A DNA stretch of 31,891 nt from Kiloniellaceae bacterium (GTDB lineage: Bacteria; Pseudomonadota; Alphaproteobacteria; Kiloniellales; Kiloniellaceae): the NCBI GenBank assembly GCA_021776195.1, contig JAJFGK010000071.1, positions 1 through 31,891 on the forward strand, given 5' to 3'. The position numbers were made by a program, and so were the translations under genes. The notes beneath the pieces are model-generated. The model saw nothing but the letters and a program-made list of their open reading frames with translations. It searched no databases and was not told the origin of the DNA. The stretch's first letter is position 1. Every line of letters starts with the position of its first letter. This document shows, in pieces, positions 16,976 through 24,293 of this stretch.

Positions 16976-17532
16976 CCCATTCTCTTCGCCTTGTTCAAGT
17001 CTTGGGCCTGCTCTGGGTCTTTCTCGGTCCAACAGCGGCTTTCGCGGCCGCCAGTCGGATCGAGGCAAGATCGCTGGCGCCGGTCGCCCGTGACCAGCCG
17101 ATGGAAATCTGGTCATCCGAGGACAGCGAAGTCTCCGGCACGGTTGCAACGGTCATTCGCGAACGCCTGCGCGAGGCCGGCTACGCGGTCGCCGCCAAGG
17201 CGGCGATCACGCTGTCTTTCTCGGTTCATATGGATGAGTTCGGCAGCGACAACCAGCGCCGCTTCGCCATCGAGGGCCGGGGTACGGCGAAGAGCGGCGT
17301 GCAGGGCGATGTCTCCATTCGGTTGGGCGTCGAAGATTCGGATCGCGTGAAGGCCCGGCAAATGACGCTGCAGATGATTTTGGGACGCGACGGCAAGGCG
17401 CCGCTCTGGACCGGCCTGGCCTCGGGCAAGCTCACCGGCGGAGACCGGCAGGACCTGGCGCAGCGCCTGGCCCATGACCTGATGGACCGTTTCGGCCAAT
17501 CGACGGCCCTGCCCCCCGAGCTTTTGCAGTGA
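16972..17532 (+). CDS. small exported protein of unknown function
   Basis: A 186-residue product with a clear N-terminal signal peptide: a short basic start, a hydrophobic run to about residue 25, and A-F-A-A-A at the likely cleavage site. The mature part mixes beta-rich segments (A-I-T-L-S-F-S-V-H-M, G-D-V-S-I-R-L-G-V) with helices (V-I-R-E-R-L-R-E-A-G-Y, L-A-Q-R-L-A-H-D-L-M-D-R-F-G). The pattern recalls periplasmic or outer-membrane-associated DUF4136-like lipoproteins, but there is no lipobox and I do not recognise the family. The ATG overlaps the stop of the ThDP gene (ATGA), implying co-translation. It converges with the Stf0 gene, leaving only 7 bases. Confidence 0.8.
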   Translation: MTHSLRLVQVLGLLWVFLGPTAAFAAASRIEARSLAPVARDQPMEIWSSEDSEVSGTVATVIRERLREAGYAVAAKAAITLSFSVHMDEFGSDNQRRFAIEGRGTAKSGVQGDVSIRLGVEDSDRVKARQMTLQMILGRDGKAPLWTGLASGKLTGGDRQDLAQRLAHDLMDRFGQSTALPPELLQ

Positions 17533-17539
17533 TCCGGGT

Positions 17540-18316
17540 CTAAGTTCGAGGACCAGAACTGGCGCGACTTTCGGCGAGGAAACGTTCCATCCAACTTCGA
17601 TTGGTCGCGTCCGCCAGTTTTGCGACCGGCGGGCTGATCCCCTTTGCGGACGCCCGGTCCAGCCCCAAACGATCCAGTATGCGGGACAGCGCCGCGACGG
17701 AATCGGCCGAAAGCGCGTCATAGGTGATCCGCATCGGGTCGATCTTTTCCCTATCGAACCAGTCTTCCCAGTCGTTTTCCATGGCGGTCAATTCCACGAG
17801 ATGCCGCGCGATCTCATCTGCGTCGTAGACCGGCTCTCGCGGTGCCGAGAGGCGCTCAAGTTCGGTCCCGTCAGGCGCCCTGTGCCACAGCCCGGTCTGG
17901 GTCGCCTTTACGAGCGAAACCGCCTGCTCGAGTTTGTTTGCCCGCGTCAGATGAATGAAGAGCGTATCGCCGAATGCGGCCTGGAACCGCTCTCGGTCGC
18001 TTGAAAACCGGGGGTGCAGGATCTCCATTTGCCGGATGAAAAAGTCGAAGCTGTGCCTCTGCAAACGCAGGCCGAAGATCCCTGTGTTGCCGGTGCCGCG
18101 CTCACGCGCCGCTTCGAATATGGCGCTCAGCACATCGCGTTCCGCGGCAGAGTCGTCCGGCGTTAGATCGAAGTCGCTCAGCCAGTCGGAAATCGAAGGG
18201 TTGTGGAAATGGGAGTCCGGGTCTCCGGCCTTCCCCGTTGCGGCCAGGAGGCGGCACAGCAAGGTGCTGCCGCTTCGAGGGCTCGTGCAGATCACATAGG
18301 ACTGATAACTCGCCAT
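17540..18316 (-). CDS. Stf0-family sulfotransferase
   Basis: A 258-residue sulfotransferase of the Stf0 type (trehalose 2-sulfotransferase family). It opens with the characteristic Y-V-I-C-T-S-P-R-S-G-S-T-L-L (PAPS 5' loop, about residues 7-20) and has the downstream H-L-T-R-A-N-K-L-E-Q-A-V-S (3'-phosphate region, near 126-138) and Q-T-G-L-W-H. In mycobacteria the family sulfates trehalose; here the acceptor is unknown and could be a carbohydrate or lipid. It shares only the generic PAPS loop with the Sulfotransfer_1 protein encoded at 6211-7158, so the two are not recent duplicates. It lies 43 bases downstream of the CurA-like reductase on the same strand and may be co-transcribed with it. 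Confidence 0.9.
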   Translation of the reverse strand: MASYQSYVICTSPRSGSTLLCRLLAATGKAGDPDSHFHNPSISDWLSDFDLTPDDSAAERDVLSAIFEAARERGTGNTGIFGLRLQRHSFDFFIRQMEILHPRFSSDRERFQAAFGDTLFIHLTRANKLEQAVSLVKATQTGLWHRAPDGTELERLSAPREPVYDADEIARHLVELTAMENDWEDWFDREKIDPMRITYDALSADSVAALSRILDRLGLDRASAKGISPPVAKLADATNRSWMERFLAESRASSGPRT

Positions 18317-18359
18317 GGTCTTGGGTTTCTGGCCAATTGGATCGGGTCAATCGAACTTG

Positions 18360-19391
18360 TCAGGTGGGGTCGGGCGAGACCCGGACTACCAGTTTGCCGA
18401 AGTTCTCGCCGCGCAGCAGGCCTTGGAAGGCGCGCGGCGCGTTCTCCAGCCCATCCACGATATCCTCGCGGTAACGCAGCCGGCCCTCGCGGATCCAGCC
18501 GCCAACCTCCTTGGCGAAGGCCGCCGCCTGATCGGCGAAGTCGGTGACGATGAAGCCGCGAAAGGTCAGCCGCTTGGTCAGGATCGCCCGCATCAGGGCG
18601 GGGATCTGGTTGGGCCCGGCGGGCAGTTCGGTGGCATTGTACTGAGCGATCAGACCGCACACCGGGATCCGGGCAAAGAAGTTGAGCAAGGGCAGCACGG
18701 CCTCGAAAACCGCGCCGCCGACATTTTCGTAGTAGACGTCGATGCCGTCGGGGCAGGACGCCGCAAGCTGTTCCGCGAAATCGGGATCGCGGTGGTTCAG
18801 GCAGGCGTCGAAACCCAGTTCCTCGACCACGAAGCGGCACTTTTCCGCCGAGCCGGCGATGCCGACCGCCCGGCAGCCCTTGATCTTGCCGATCTGCCCG
18901 ACCACGGAGCCGACGGCGCCCGAGGCCGCCGCGACCACCAGGGTTTCGTCCTCCCGCGGCTTGCCGATGTTCAACAGACCCGTGTAGGCGGTCAGCCCGG
19001 GCATCCCAAGCACCCCCAAAGCCGTGGAGATCGGCGCATTGGCGGGGTCGATCCGGCGCAGATCGCTGCCGTCGGAGAGGGCATAGTCCTGCCAGCCGCC
19101 ATAGCCGAGGACGATATCGCCAGGCGCGAAGCCCTCGCGCTTCGAGGCCACGACCCGGCAGACCGCGCCGCCGCCCATGACCTCGCCGATTTCGACCGGT
19201 TCCGCGTAGGACTTGGCCGCGCTCATGCGGCCGCGCATGTAGGGGTCGAGCGAGATGTAAATCGTCCGGCAGAGCACCTGCCCGTCGCCCGGCTCGGGGA
19301 CCGGGCCTTCGGCCAGCCGGAAGTCGCTGTCGCGGGGTTCGCCCTCCGGCCGCGCCGCCAACAGAACTTGACGATTGATGGTCTCCGCCAT
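18360..19391 (-). CDS. NADP-dependent medium-chain reductase (CurA / alkenal reductase type)
   Basis: A 343-residue zinc-independent MDR enzyme reducing activated C=C bonds (alkenals, enones) with NADPH. The N-terminal block D-P-Y-M-R-G-R-M and G-x-V-x-x-S-K-type segments are typical. The Rossmann motif A-A-S-G-A-V-G-S-V-V-G-Q lies near residues 147-158, and Y-Y-E-N-V-G-G is the family signature near 210. The ATG at 19391 has a strong GGGAGAAG ribosome-binding site; an upstream in-frame extension to 19502 lacks one and shows no conserved residues. It reads divergently from the amidohydrolase gene. The physiological substrate is unknown; detoxification of reactive carbonyls is the usual role. 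Confidence 0.93.
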   Translation of the reverse strand: MAETINRQVLLAARPEGEPRDSDFRLAEGPVPEPGDGQVLCRTIYISLDPYMRGRMSAAKSYAEPVEIGEVMGGGAVCRVVASKREGFAPGDIVLGYGGWQDYALSDGSDLRRIDPANAPISTALGVLGMPGLTAYTGLLNIGKPREDETLVVAAASGAVGSVVGQIGKIKGCRAVGIAGSAEKCRFVVEELGFDACLNHRDPDFAEQLAASCPDGIDVYYENVGGAVFEAVLPLLNFFARIPVCGLIAQYNATELPAGPNQIPALMRAILTKRLTFRGFIVTDFADQAAAFAKEVGGWIREGRLRYREDIVDGLENAPRAFQGLLRGENFGKLVVRVSPDPT

Positions 19392-19495
19392 GATGCTTCT
19401 CCCGATCCTCTGGTAAATCCGGCCTGTCGGCAGTGTTAGCGCGTCTCCGCCGGCGGCGCTAGGCAAGCGCGGCGGTATTCGGGAAGCGAGGGGGC

Positions 19496-19526
19496 TTGCC
19501 AAGAGGCTCGCAACGGCAACTATAGG
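19496..19526 (+). promoter_or_regulatory. candidate sigma70-type promoter of the amidohydrolase operon
   Basis: TTGCCA (5 of 6 matches to -35) and TATAGG (4 of 6 to -10) are separated by 19 bases, slightly longer than ideal. The placement 43 bases before the amidohydrolase ATG is sensible. By-eye call only. Confidence 0.3.
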
Positions 19527-19568
19527 GCCTTCAGGGCATTATCGGACCATCGGACGGGAGCAATTGAG

Positions 19569-20789
19569 ATGGGCATTCTATTTCGGGGCGGACTGGTGTT
19601 CGACGGCGACGGTGGCTGCCTCGAGGGCCAGGCGGTCTTGGTGGAAAACGGGCGAATTCTGCGGGTCGCCCCGCTCGGCGAGTTCGACGGCCATGCCGGG
19701 GCGGTGCAGGACACCAGCGGCGCGACGCTGCTGCCCGGGCTGACCGACTGTCATGTCCATCTGGTCTACTCCGGCCATGCCGATCCACGCTCGGTCATGG
19801 CCAAGCAGAGCCCTTCGGACATCACCCTGACCGCCCTGGAGAATGCCCAGAAAAACCTGGCCGGCGGCATCACCTCGGTGCGCGACTGCGGCGGCAAGGA
19901 CTACCTGGAGTTCTCGGTCCGCGACGCGATCAATCGCGGCACCTTTTCCGGCCCGACAATCCACGCCTCGGGGCGCATGATCTGTATGACCGGCGGCCAC
20001 GGGAACTCCATGGGCCGGGTCGCGGACGGCGAAGACGAGGTGGTCAAGGCGGTGCGCGAACAGGTTCACGCCGGCTGCGATCTGGTCAAGATCATGGCTA
20101 CCGGCGGCGTCATGACACCCGGCGTGAACCCGGAAGACGCCCACTACAGCGCCGAGGAAATGCGCGCCGGCGTGCAGGAGGCCCGGCGCTTCCACAAGCG
20201 AACCGCGAGCCACGCCCAGGGCACGGAAGGCATCTTGAACGCCGTTCGCGCCGGCATCCACTCCATCGAGCATGGCATCTTCATGTCGGAGAAATGCGTC
20301 GAGGAGATGAACGAGGCGGGAGTCTACCTGGTGGCGACCATCGCGGCCCTGAAGAATATCGTCGGCAATGCCGGCAAGGGCATCCCGGCCTATGCCGTGG
20401 AAAAGTCCGAGCGGGTCGGCGAACACCACAAGCGCTCGATCCAGCTGTTTCACGCCGCCGGCGGCAAGTTCGCCATGGGGACCGACGCCGGGACCCCCTT
20501 CAACTATCACGGCGAGAACGCGCGCGAGCTGGCCTATCTGGTGGAATACGGCCTGTCGCCGAGCGAAGCCCTGGTGGCCGCCACCGGCAACGCGGCCGAC
20601 CTGATGGGCATCGAGGATCACGGTCGGATCGCGGCTGGCATGAAGGCCGATCTGCTGCTGGTCGAGGGCGACCCGACCAAGGATATCGAGCGTGCCGCCG
20701 ATCGGGCCCACCACCGGGCGGTCTATAAGGCCGGTGTGCTGGTCGCGGGCCAGGGCAGCGCCGGCGAGCAGCGCCGGGCCGCCGAGTAA
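19569..20789 (+). CDS. metal-dependent amidohydrolase (imidazolonepropionase / Xaa-Pro dipeptidase-like)
   Basis: A 406-residue amidohydrolase with a small beta-sandwich plus TIM-barrel arrangement. The metal-site residues of a binuclear enzyme can be placed: His62 and His64 (D-C-H-V-H-L), a probable carboxylated Lys174 (D-L-V-K-I-M-A-T-G-G), His215 (S-H-A-Q-G), His235 (I-E-H-G) and Asp306 (G-T-D-A-G-T). Relatives hydrolyse N-acyl amino acids, dipeptides (Xaa-Pro, Xaa-Arg) or cyclic amides; I cannot choose among these. GGGAG precedes the ATG. The TAA shares a base with the ATG of the DUF2848 gene, so the two are translationally coupled and probably act in one amide or dipeptide catabolic route. 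Confidence 0.92.
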   Translation: MGILFRGGLVFDGDGGCLEGQAVLVENGRILRVAPLGEFDGHAGAVQDTSGATLLPGLTDCHVHLVYSGHADPRSVMAKQSPSDITLTALENAQKNLAGGITSVRDCGGKDYLEFSVRDAINRGTFSGPTIHASGRMICMTGGHGNSMGRVADGEDEVVKAVREQVHAGCDLVKIMATGGVMTPGVNPEDAHYSAEEMRAGVQEARRFHKRTASHAQGTEGILNAVRAGIHSIEHGIFMSEKCVEEMNEAGVYLVATIAALKNIVGNAGKGIPAYAVEKSERVGEHHKRSIQLFHAAGGKFAMGTDAGTPFNYHGENARELAYLVEYGLSPSEALVAATGNAADLMGIEDHGRIAAGMKADLLLVEGDPTKDIERAADRAHHRAVYKAGVLVAGQGSAGEQRRAAE

Positions 20790-21484
20790 TGCCCGGGAAA
20801 CGCCTCGAGTTTCGCATCGAAAGCAGTCAGACCCCGCGCGATCTTTCGGTTGTCGTCGATCACGTCATCCTCGGCGGCTGGTCCGGACGCGACAAGGCGG
20901 CCCTGGAAAAGCACATGGTCGAACTCGAGGCCCACGGCGTCCCACGGCCACCCACGACACCCGCCTTCTACCCGGTATCGGTCGACCGCCTGACCCTGGG
21001 GGACGCGGTCCAGGTCTCCGGGCCGCACAGCAGCGGCGAGGTCGAGTTTTTCGTCGTCAGTACCGGCGGGGGGCTCTTCGTCGGGCTCGGGTCCGATCAG
21101 ACCGACCGCAAGCTGGAGGCCCACTCCATCACCCTGTCCAAGCAGATCTGCGACAAGGTCCTGGCCCCCGGGCTTTGGCCGATCGCCGAACTCGCGCCCC
21201 ATTGGGACTCGCTGCGGCTGCGCGCCTGGGCCGGGTTCGATGACGGCGAGGCGCTCTATCAGGAGGGACTGCTGGCGGAGATGCTGCGCCCCGAGGAGTT
21301 GTTCGAAGCCTGTTTCGGCGCCGGCGAGAGCCTGCCGCCGGGAACCCTGATGTTCAGCGGGACGATCCCGGCCATCGGCGGCATCCGGCCGGCCCGGAGC
21401 TTCCGCATGGAGCTGCAGGACCCCGTGTTGCAGCGGTCCCTGAGCCATGCCTACGAGATCGAAGTGCTGCCGGTGCCGGCCTGA
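20789..21484 (+). CDS. DUF2848 family protein
   Basis: A 231-residue protein recognised as DUF2848 from its characteristic run of motifs: G-V-P-R-P-P-T-T-P (about 51-59), S-S-G-E-V-E (about 80-85), G-L-G-S-D-Q-T-D-R-K-L-E-A-H-S-I (about 98-113), S-K-Q-I-C and the H-W-D-S-L segment. The family is thought to be related to fumarylacetoacetate hydrolase-like folds. The S-G-E-V-E and D-x-T-D-R-K-x-E acidic residues could form a divalent-metal site, but the reaction is not established. Its start is coupled to the preceding amidohydrolase (TAATG), and in other bacteria DUF2848 genes also sit beside amidases or hydrolases (recollection). Confidence 0.88.
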   Translation: MPGKRLEFRIESSQTPRDLSVVVDHVILGGWSGRDKAALEKHMVELEAHGVPRPPTTPAFYPVSVDRLTLGDAVQVSGPHSSGEVEFFVVSTGGGLFVGLGSDQTDRKLEAHSITLSKQICDKVLAPGLWPIAELAPHWDSLRLRAWAGFDDGEALYQEGLLAEMLRPEELFEACFGAGESLPPGTLMFSGTIPAIGGIRPARSFRMELQDPVLQRSLSHAYEIEVLPVPA

Positions 21485-21510
21485 GCTATCCGGCCTGACC
21501 TATGAAGTCG

Positions 21511-22842
21511 TCAGGGCAGGACCGCCTTGCCGGGATCCAGCTTCAGCGAGGTCACGAGTTTGACCGCGCCGATCTTGCCGACCGCGGCATGGTGGATTCC
21601 CATGCCGTTGTTCAGGCTGACCACGCGTTTGCCTTGATCGTCGGTGCGTAGGAGCCACTGGCCTCCGGCGCCGAGACGGGATTCGGCTTCCTTTGCGTCC
21701 ATCGTCTTGTGCAGGGGCAGGGGCGCGCGGCCCGGCAGCACCAGACCCCGCTTCGATCGGTCCAGCAGAACGGCATCCGCCCCTCGGTCGCTCTTGGTCA
21801 GGCTGTGCAGGACGCGGCCGCCGTTGTTGCTGGCGATGGCGTATCGTCCGGCTTGGTTGTCGAAGCGCAACAGCCAGGCCCCGGACCCGGCGCCCTGGAG
21901 AATAAGCTCCGCCAATTCCTTGCCGATGGCCCCCTGGCTGGCCTTGATAGTGACCTCGGTGCCGGCGTCCTCGGGCGCCGACTCGCTATCCTTGCCGGCA
22001 TAGGCGGCCATCCAGGCGGTGCCGTTGTAGCGCTTGCTGCCGATCATCACCTCGATCCCGTCGAGCAGCGCCTTTTGACCGCCGACGATTTTGCCCAGCG
22101 CCATGGCGAGCTGGTCCGCCGAGGTGTTGTAGTAGTTGCTGGCGTCGCTCACGGCGATGATGTTGGAGCCGCGCATGCGCAGTAACCCGGCGCAGCGCAC
22201 CGGCTTGCCGGCGAAGAATGTGCGGTGATCGAAGGTGCCTTCGTTGTCTCCCCCGCGCTTGTAGGGGGCGGCGTAGAACCGATTGTCGTTGCCGATGACA
22301 AAAAGGTTCCAGCCGTTCACCACCTCGGAGGCCATGACCTTGCCGTTCTTGACCTGGGCATCGAAATGCTTGCGTTCATCGGCATCCAGCACGCGCACGC
22401 CCTTGGCACCGGACACCCGCTTTTTGTAGCGGAAATCGTCATGATCCAACGCGTTCTGGCCGCGCACCACGCTGTCGCCCACCACGGTCGTCAGGTCGGG
22501 CGCGGAAACGCCGGCGCGGTCGAAGGCCTTGACCATCCGCTTTTCCAGCGAGCTCTTGTTCCAGGAGCCTGAACTCTCGGCTTTGCTCAGCGTGGCCACC
22601 AATCCGCCGGAGGTCTTTTGCAGGATACCCACGGCGCAACGCGAATCGTCGATCTCATCGCTCTCCGCACCGGTCGCGCGCATCAGGCTCTTTACCGCGG
22701 CGGCCGCATTGCCAAAGGGGGACGCCCGGATCGCCACGATGTAGTCGCGGCTGCCCGCCAGCTTGCAGAGCACGAAACCGCCATACTTGACGCCCCGCGC
22801 CTTACCCGCCGTGGTCTTCAGCTTTTTGGGATCCAGTGCCAT
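21511..22842 (-). CDS. unrecognised protein: N-domain, IQM-like middle, tandem SH2-like C-terminus
   Basis: A 443-residue protein with no signal peptide or TM. I do not recognise it as a named family. Three parts are visible. Residues 1-122 are related to the N-terminus of the protein encoded at 22976-24106 (G-G-F-V-L-C-K-L, W-N-K-S-S-L-E). Residues about 170-268 contain F-Y-A-A-P and F-D-H-R-T-F-F-A-G-K-P-V-R-C-A-G, which resembles the F-H-H-S-S-F-L-A-G segment known to me from plant IQM proteins and bacterial relatives. Residues 296-443 closely match the C-terminus of the neighbouring paralogue and contain two W-L-L-R segments (Arg326, Arg399), each preceded by A-E-L-I-L or A-E-S-R-L and followed by a His (346, 418), an SH2-like arrangement. 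The ATG has only a weak SD. The paralogue is 133 bases upstream on the same strand. Confidence 0.85.
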   Translation of the reverse strand: MALDPKKLKTTAGKARGVKYGGFVLCKLAGSRDYIVAIRASPFGNAAAAVKSLMRATGAESDEIDDSRCAVGILQKTSGGLVATLSKAESSGSWNKSSLEKRMVKAFDRAGVSAPDLTTVVGDSVVRGQNALDHDDFRYKKRVSGAKGVRVLDADERKHFDAQVKNGKVMASEVVNGWNLFVIGNDNRFYAAPYKRGGDNEGTFDHRTFFAGKPVRCAGLLRMRGSNIIAVSDASNYYNTSADQLAMALGKIVGGQKALLDGIEVMIGSKRYNGTAWMAAYAGKDSESAPEDAGTEVTIKASQGAIGKELAELILQGAGSGAWLLRFDNQAGRYAIASNNGGRVLHSLTKSDRGADAVLLDRSKRGLVLPGRAPLPLHKTMDAKEAESRLGAGGQWLLRTDDQGKRVVSLNNGMGIHHAAVGKIGAVKLVTSLKLDPGKAVLP

Positions 22843-22975
22843 CGCGCGCTATGCCATCCGCCGCTTATCGGACCGGCCGACTCGCCGTGGGCCGATAATA
22901 ACGCCATCGCCGGCCACGAGGGAAGATGCGTCAACAGGATCTATCGCAGCTCCACCACACTAGGTCCTGTGGACT

Positions 22976-24106
22976 CTAGGGCAGGACGGCCTTGGCGACG
23001 TCGAGCTTTAGCGAGCGGACCAGTTTCACGGCGCCGATCGAGCCGATGGAAGAATGGCGGATCACGCCGCCGATGTTCAGGCTGAGGATCCGTTTGCCGC
23101 CTTCGCCTTGGCGAATCAGCCATTTGCCAAAGCGGTCGAGGCGCGCTTCGGCATCCTCCTCGGTCAGATCCTTATGCAAGGGCAGGGGCCCCCGCCCGGG
23201 AATCAGCAGTCCAGTCTTCTTGCGCGTCACCTGGACGACCTTTGCGCCACGCCCCGCCGTGGTGGGACGATGCATGACGCGACCGCCATACTTGCTGGCC
23301 AGGACGTAAAGGCCGGATCTCTCATCGAAGCGAATCAGCCAGGAGCCCGAGGGCGCGCCGGCCAGGATCAACTCGGCCAACTCGCTCGAAATGATCCCGA
23401 GACTGGCCTTGACGGTGATCTCATTGACCGTTTCTTCCTCTTCGCTGGCACCGGCGCCCTTCTTCGAGGATTGCGCTGCGCCGGTTCGGGCCTTCGCCGC
23501 GGTCGGCTTTTTCGCGGGCTTTGCCTGTGGCTTGGGCCGGGGCTTGGGTACCGGCACCAGGTCGTCCATGTTGTCGAAGAATTCGTCGAGTCCTTCATTC
23601 CCTTTTGCCGCTGCCCCCTTGGCTGCTGCCCCCTTGGCCGCCGCGGTCTTCTTTTCGGCCTTGTTTGCGGGTTCGGCGCCGTTGCCCTGGGCCTGCTGCT
23701 GGGCCTCCTCCTGCTCCTGGGCTTCCTTCTTCGCGACATGGCTTGCGACCAGGATCTTGATCATCGGCGCCTTGACGTCGGCGACCTTGAAAGCCTCCTT
23801 CACGGCATCCTTGAGCGTGTTCTTGTTCCAGTGACCGAAGGATTTGACATCGTCCAGGATGAAGAACATGCGCCCTTCGCGTTTCTCCTGGCTACCGATG
23901 GCGACATCGGAGTTGTCGAAATCGCTGATTTCACCGCCGGTCCGCCGACGCAGCCATTTCAAGCCCGACGCCCGATCCGGGAAAGGCTTGATCGCGGAGG
24001 CAATGGCGAAGCCGTCGTCGGACAGTTTGCAGACGACGAAGCCACCGGCCGCCAGCGACTTGGCCTGCTTGGCCGCCCGCCTCGTTTTGACATCGTCTAA
24101 CGCCAT
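22976..24106 (-). CDS. unrecognised protein: N-domain, Lys/Ala/Pro linker, tandem SH2-like C-terminus
   Basis: A 376-residue paralogue of the protein encoded at 21511-22842. Residues 1-121 are the shared N-domain (G-G-F-V-V-C-K-L-S-D-D-G-F, later W-N-K-N-T-L-K-D). Residues 122-227 are low-complexity: Glu/Gln-rich, then A-A-A-K-G repeats, then a K-P-R-P-K-P basic/proline tract and an acidic S-E-E-E-E. Residues 228-376 form the conserved C-terminus. The first SH2-like unit has A-E-L-I-L, G-S-W-L-I-R (Arg259), Y-V-L-A-S and R-V-M-H (His279). The second has E-E-D-A-E-A-R-L, G-K-W-L-I-R (Arg332), I-L-S-L-N and V-I-R-H (His351). There is no export signal or TM, so it is probably cytoplasmic unless exported by a specialised system. 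The linker replaces the middle domain of the paralogue. SD is weak. Function unknown. Confidence 0.85.
   Translation of the reverse strand: MALDDVKTRRAAKQAKSLAAGGFVVCKLSDDGFAIASAIKPFPDRASGLKWLRRRTGGEISDFDNSDVAIGSQEKREGRMFFILDDVKSFGHWNKNTLKDAVKEAFKVADVKAPMIKILVASHVAKKEAQEQEEAQQQAQGNGAEPANKAEKKTAAAKGAAAKGAAAKGNEGLDEFFDNMDDLVPVPKPRPKPQAKPAKKPTAAKARTGAAQSSKKGAGASEEEETVNEITVKASLGIISSELAELILAGAPSGSWLIRFDERSGLYVLASKYGGRVMHRPTTAGRGAKVVQVTRKKTGLLIPGRGPLPLHKDLTEEDAEARLDRFGKWLIRQGEGGKRILSLNIGGVIRHSSIGSIGAVKLVRSLKLDVAKAVLP
23607..23636. repeat. two-copy 15-bp tandem repeat in linker
   Basis: Two near-identical 15-mers, GCCGCTGCCCCCTTG and GCTGCTGCCCCCTTG (one mismatch), encode the K-G-A-A-A units of the low-complexity linker on the minus strand. 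Changes in copy number would lengthen the linker in frame, by five residues per unit. Confidence 0.75.
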
Positions 24107-24140
24107 CGTGCCAACCCGTCTTCCGCAAAAGGGACTCCAG

Positions 24141-24156
24141 CTACTCTATAGAATAG
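24141..24156. promoter_or_regulatory. imperfect 16-bp palindrome upstream of the SH2-like gene
   Basis: CTACTCTATAGAATAG is a 16-base dyad with two mismatched positions out of sixteen, 35 bases upstream of the minus-strand ATG at 24106 in the divergent region shared with the flavoprotein gene. It includes TATA-like hexamers on the minus strand (TATTCT, TATAGA), so it may be the -10 region or an operator. No clear partner -35 was found. Confidence 0.3.
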
Positions 24157-24293
24157 CGATTCGAAGGGCGATCCGCGAGCGGCGATGCGTGAAGTCCTTC
24201 TCATAGTGGGGCGGCAAGGCGCCCTATTCATGCCGTTTTTTGCTCTACAATCTCCCCTGCCTGGATCGAGGGCGGCAGCAAAGGGAGCAGCGG

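Noticed and set aside
22956..22978. CCACA/TGTGG inverted repeat just after the upstream SH2-like gene as a terminator
   Set aside because: Short stem, no T-run on the transcribed strand, so not supportable as an intrinsic terminator.
23590..23660. Repeats in the linker as a CRISPR-like or tandem element
   Set aside because: Only two 15-mers that encode in-frame A-A-A-K-G units; ordinary low-complexity coding sequence.
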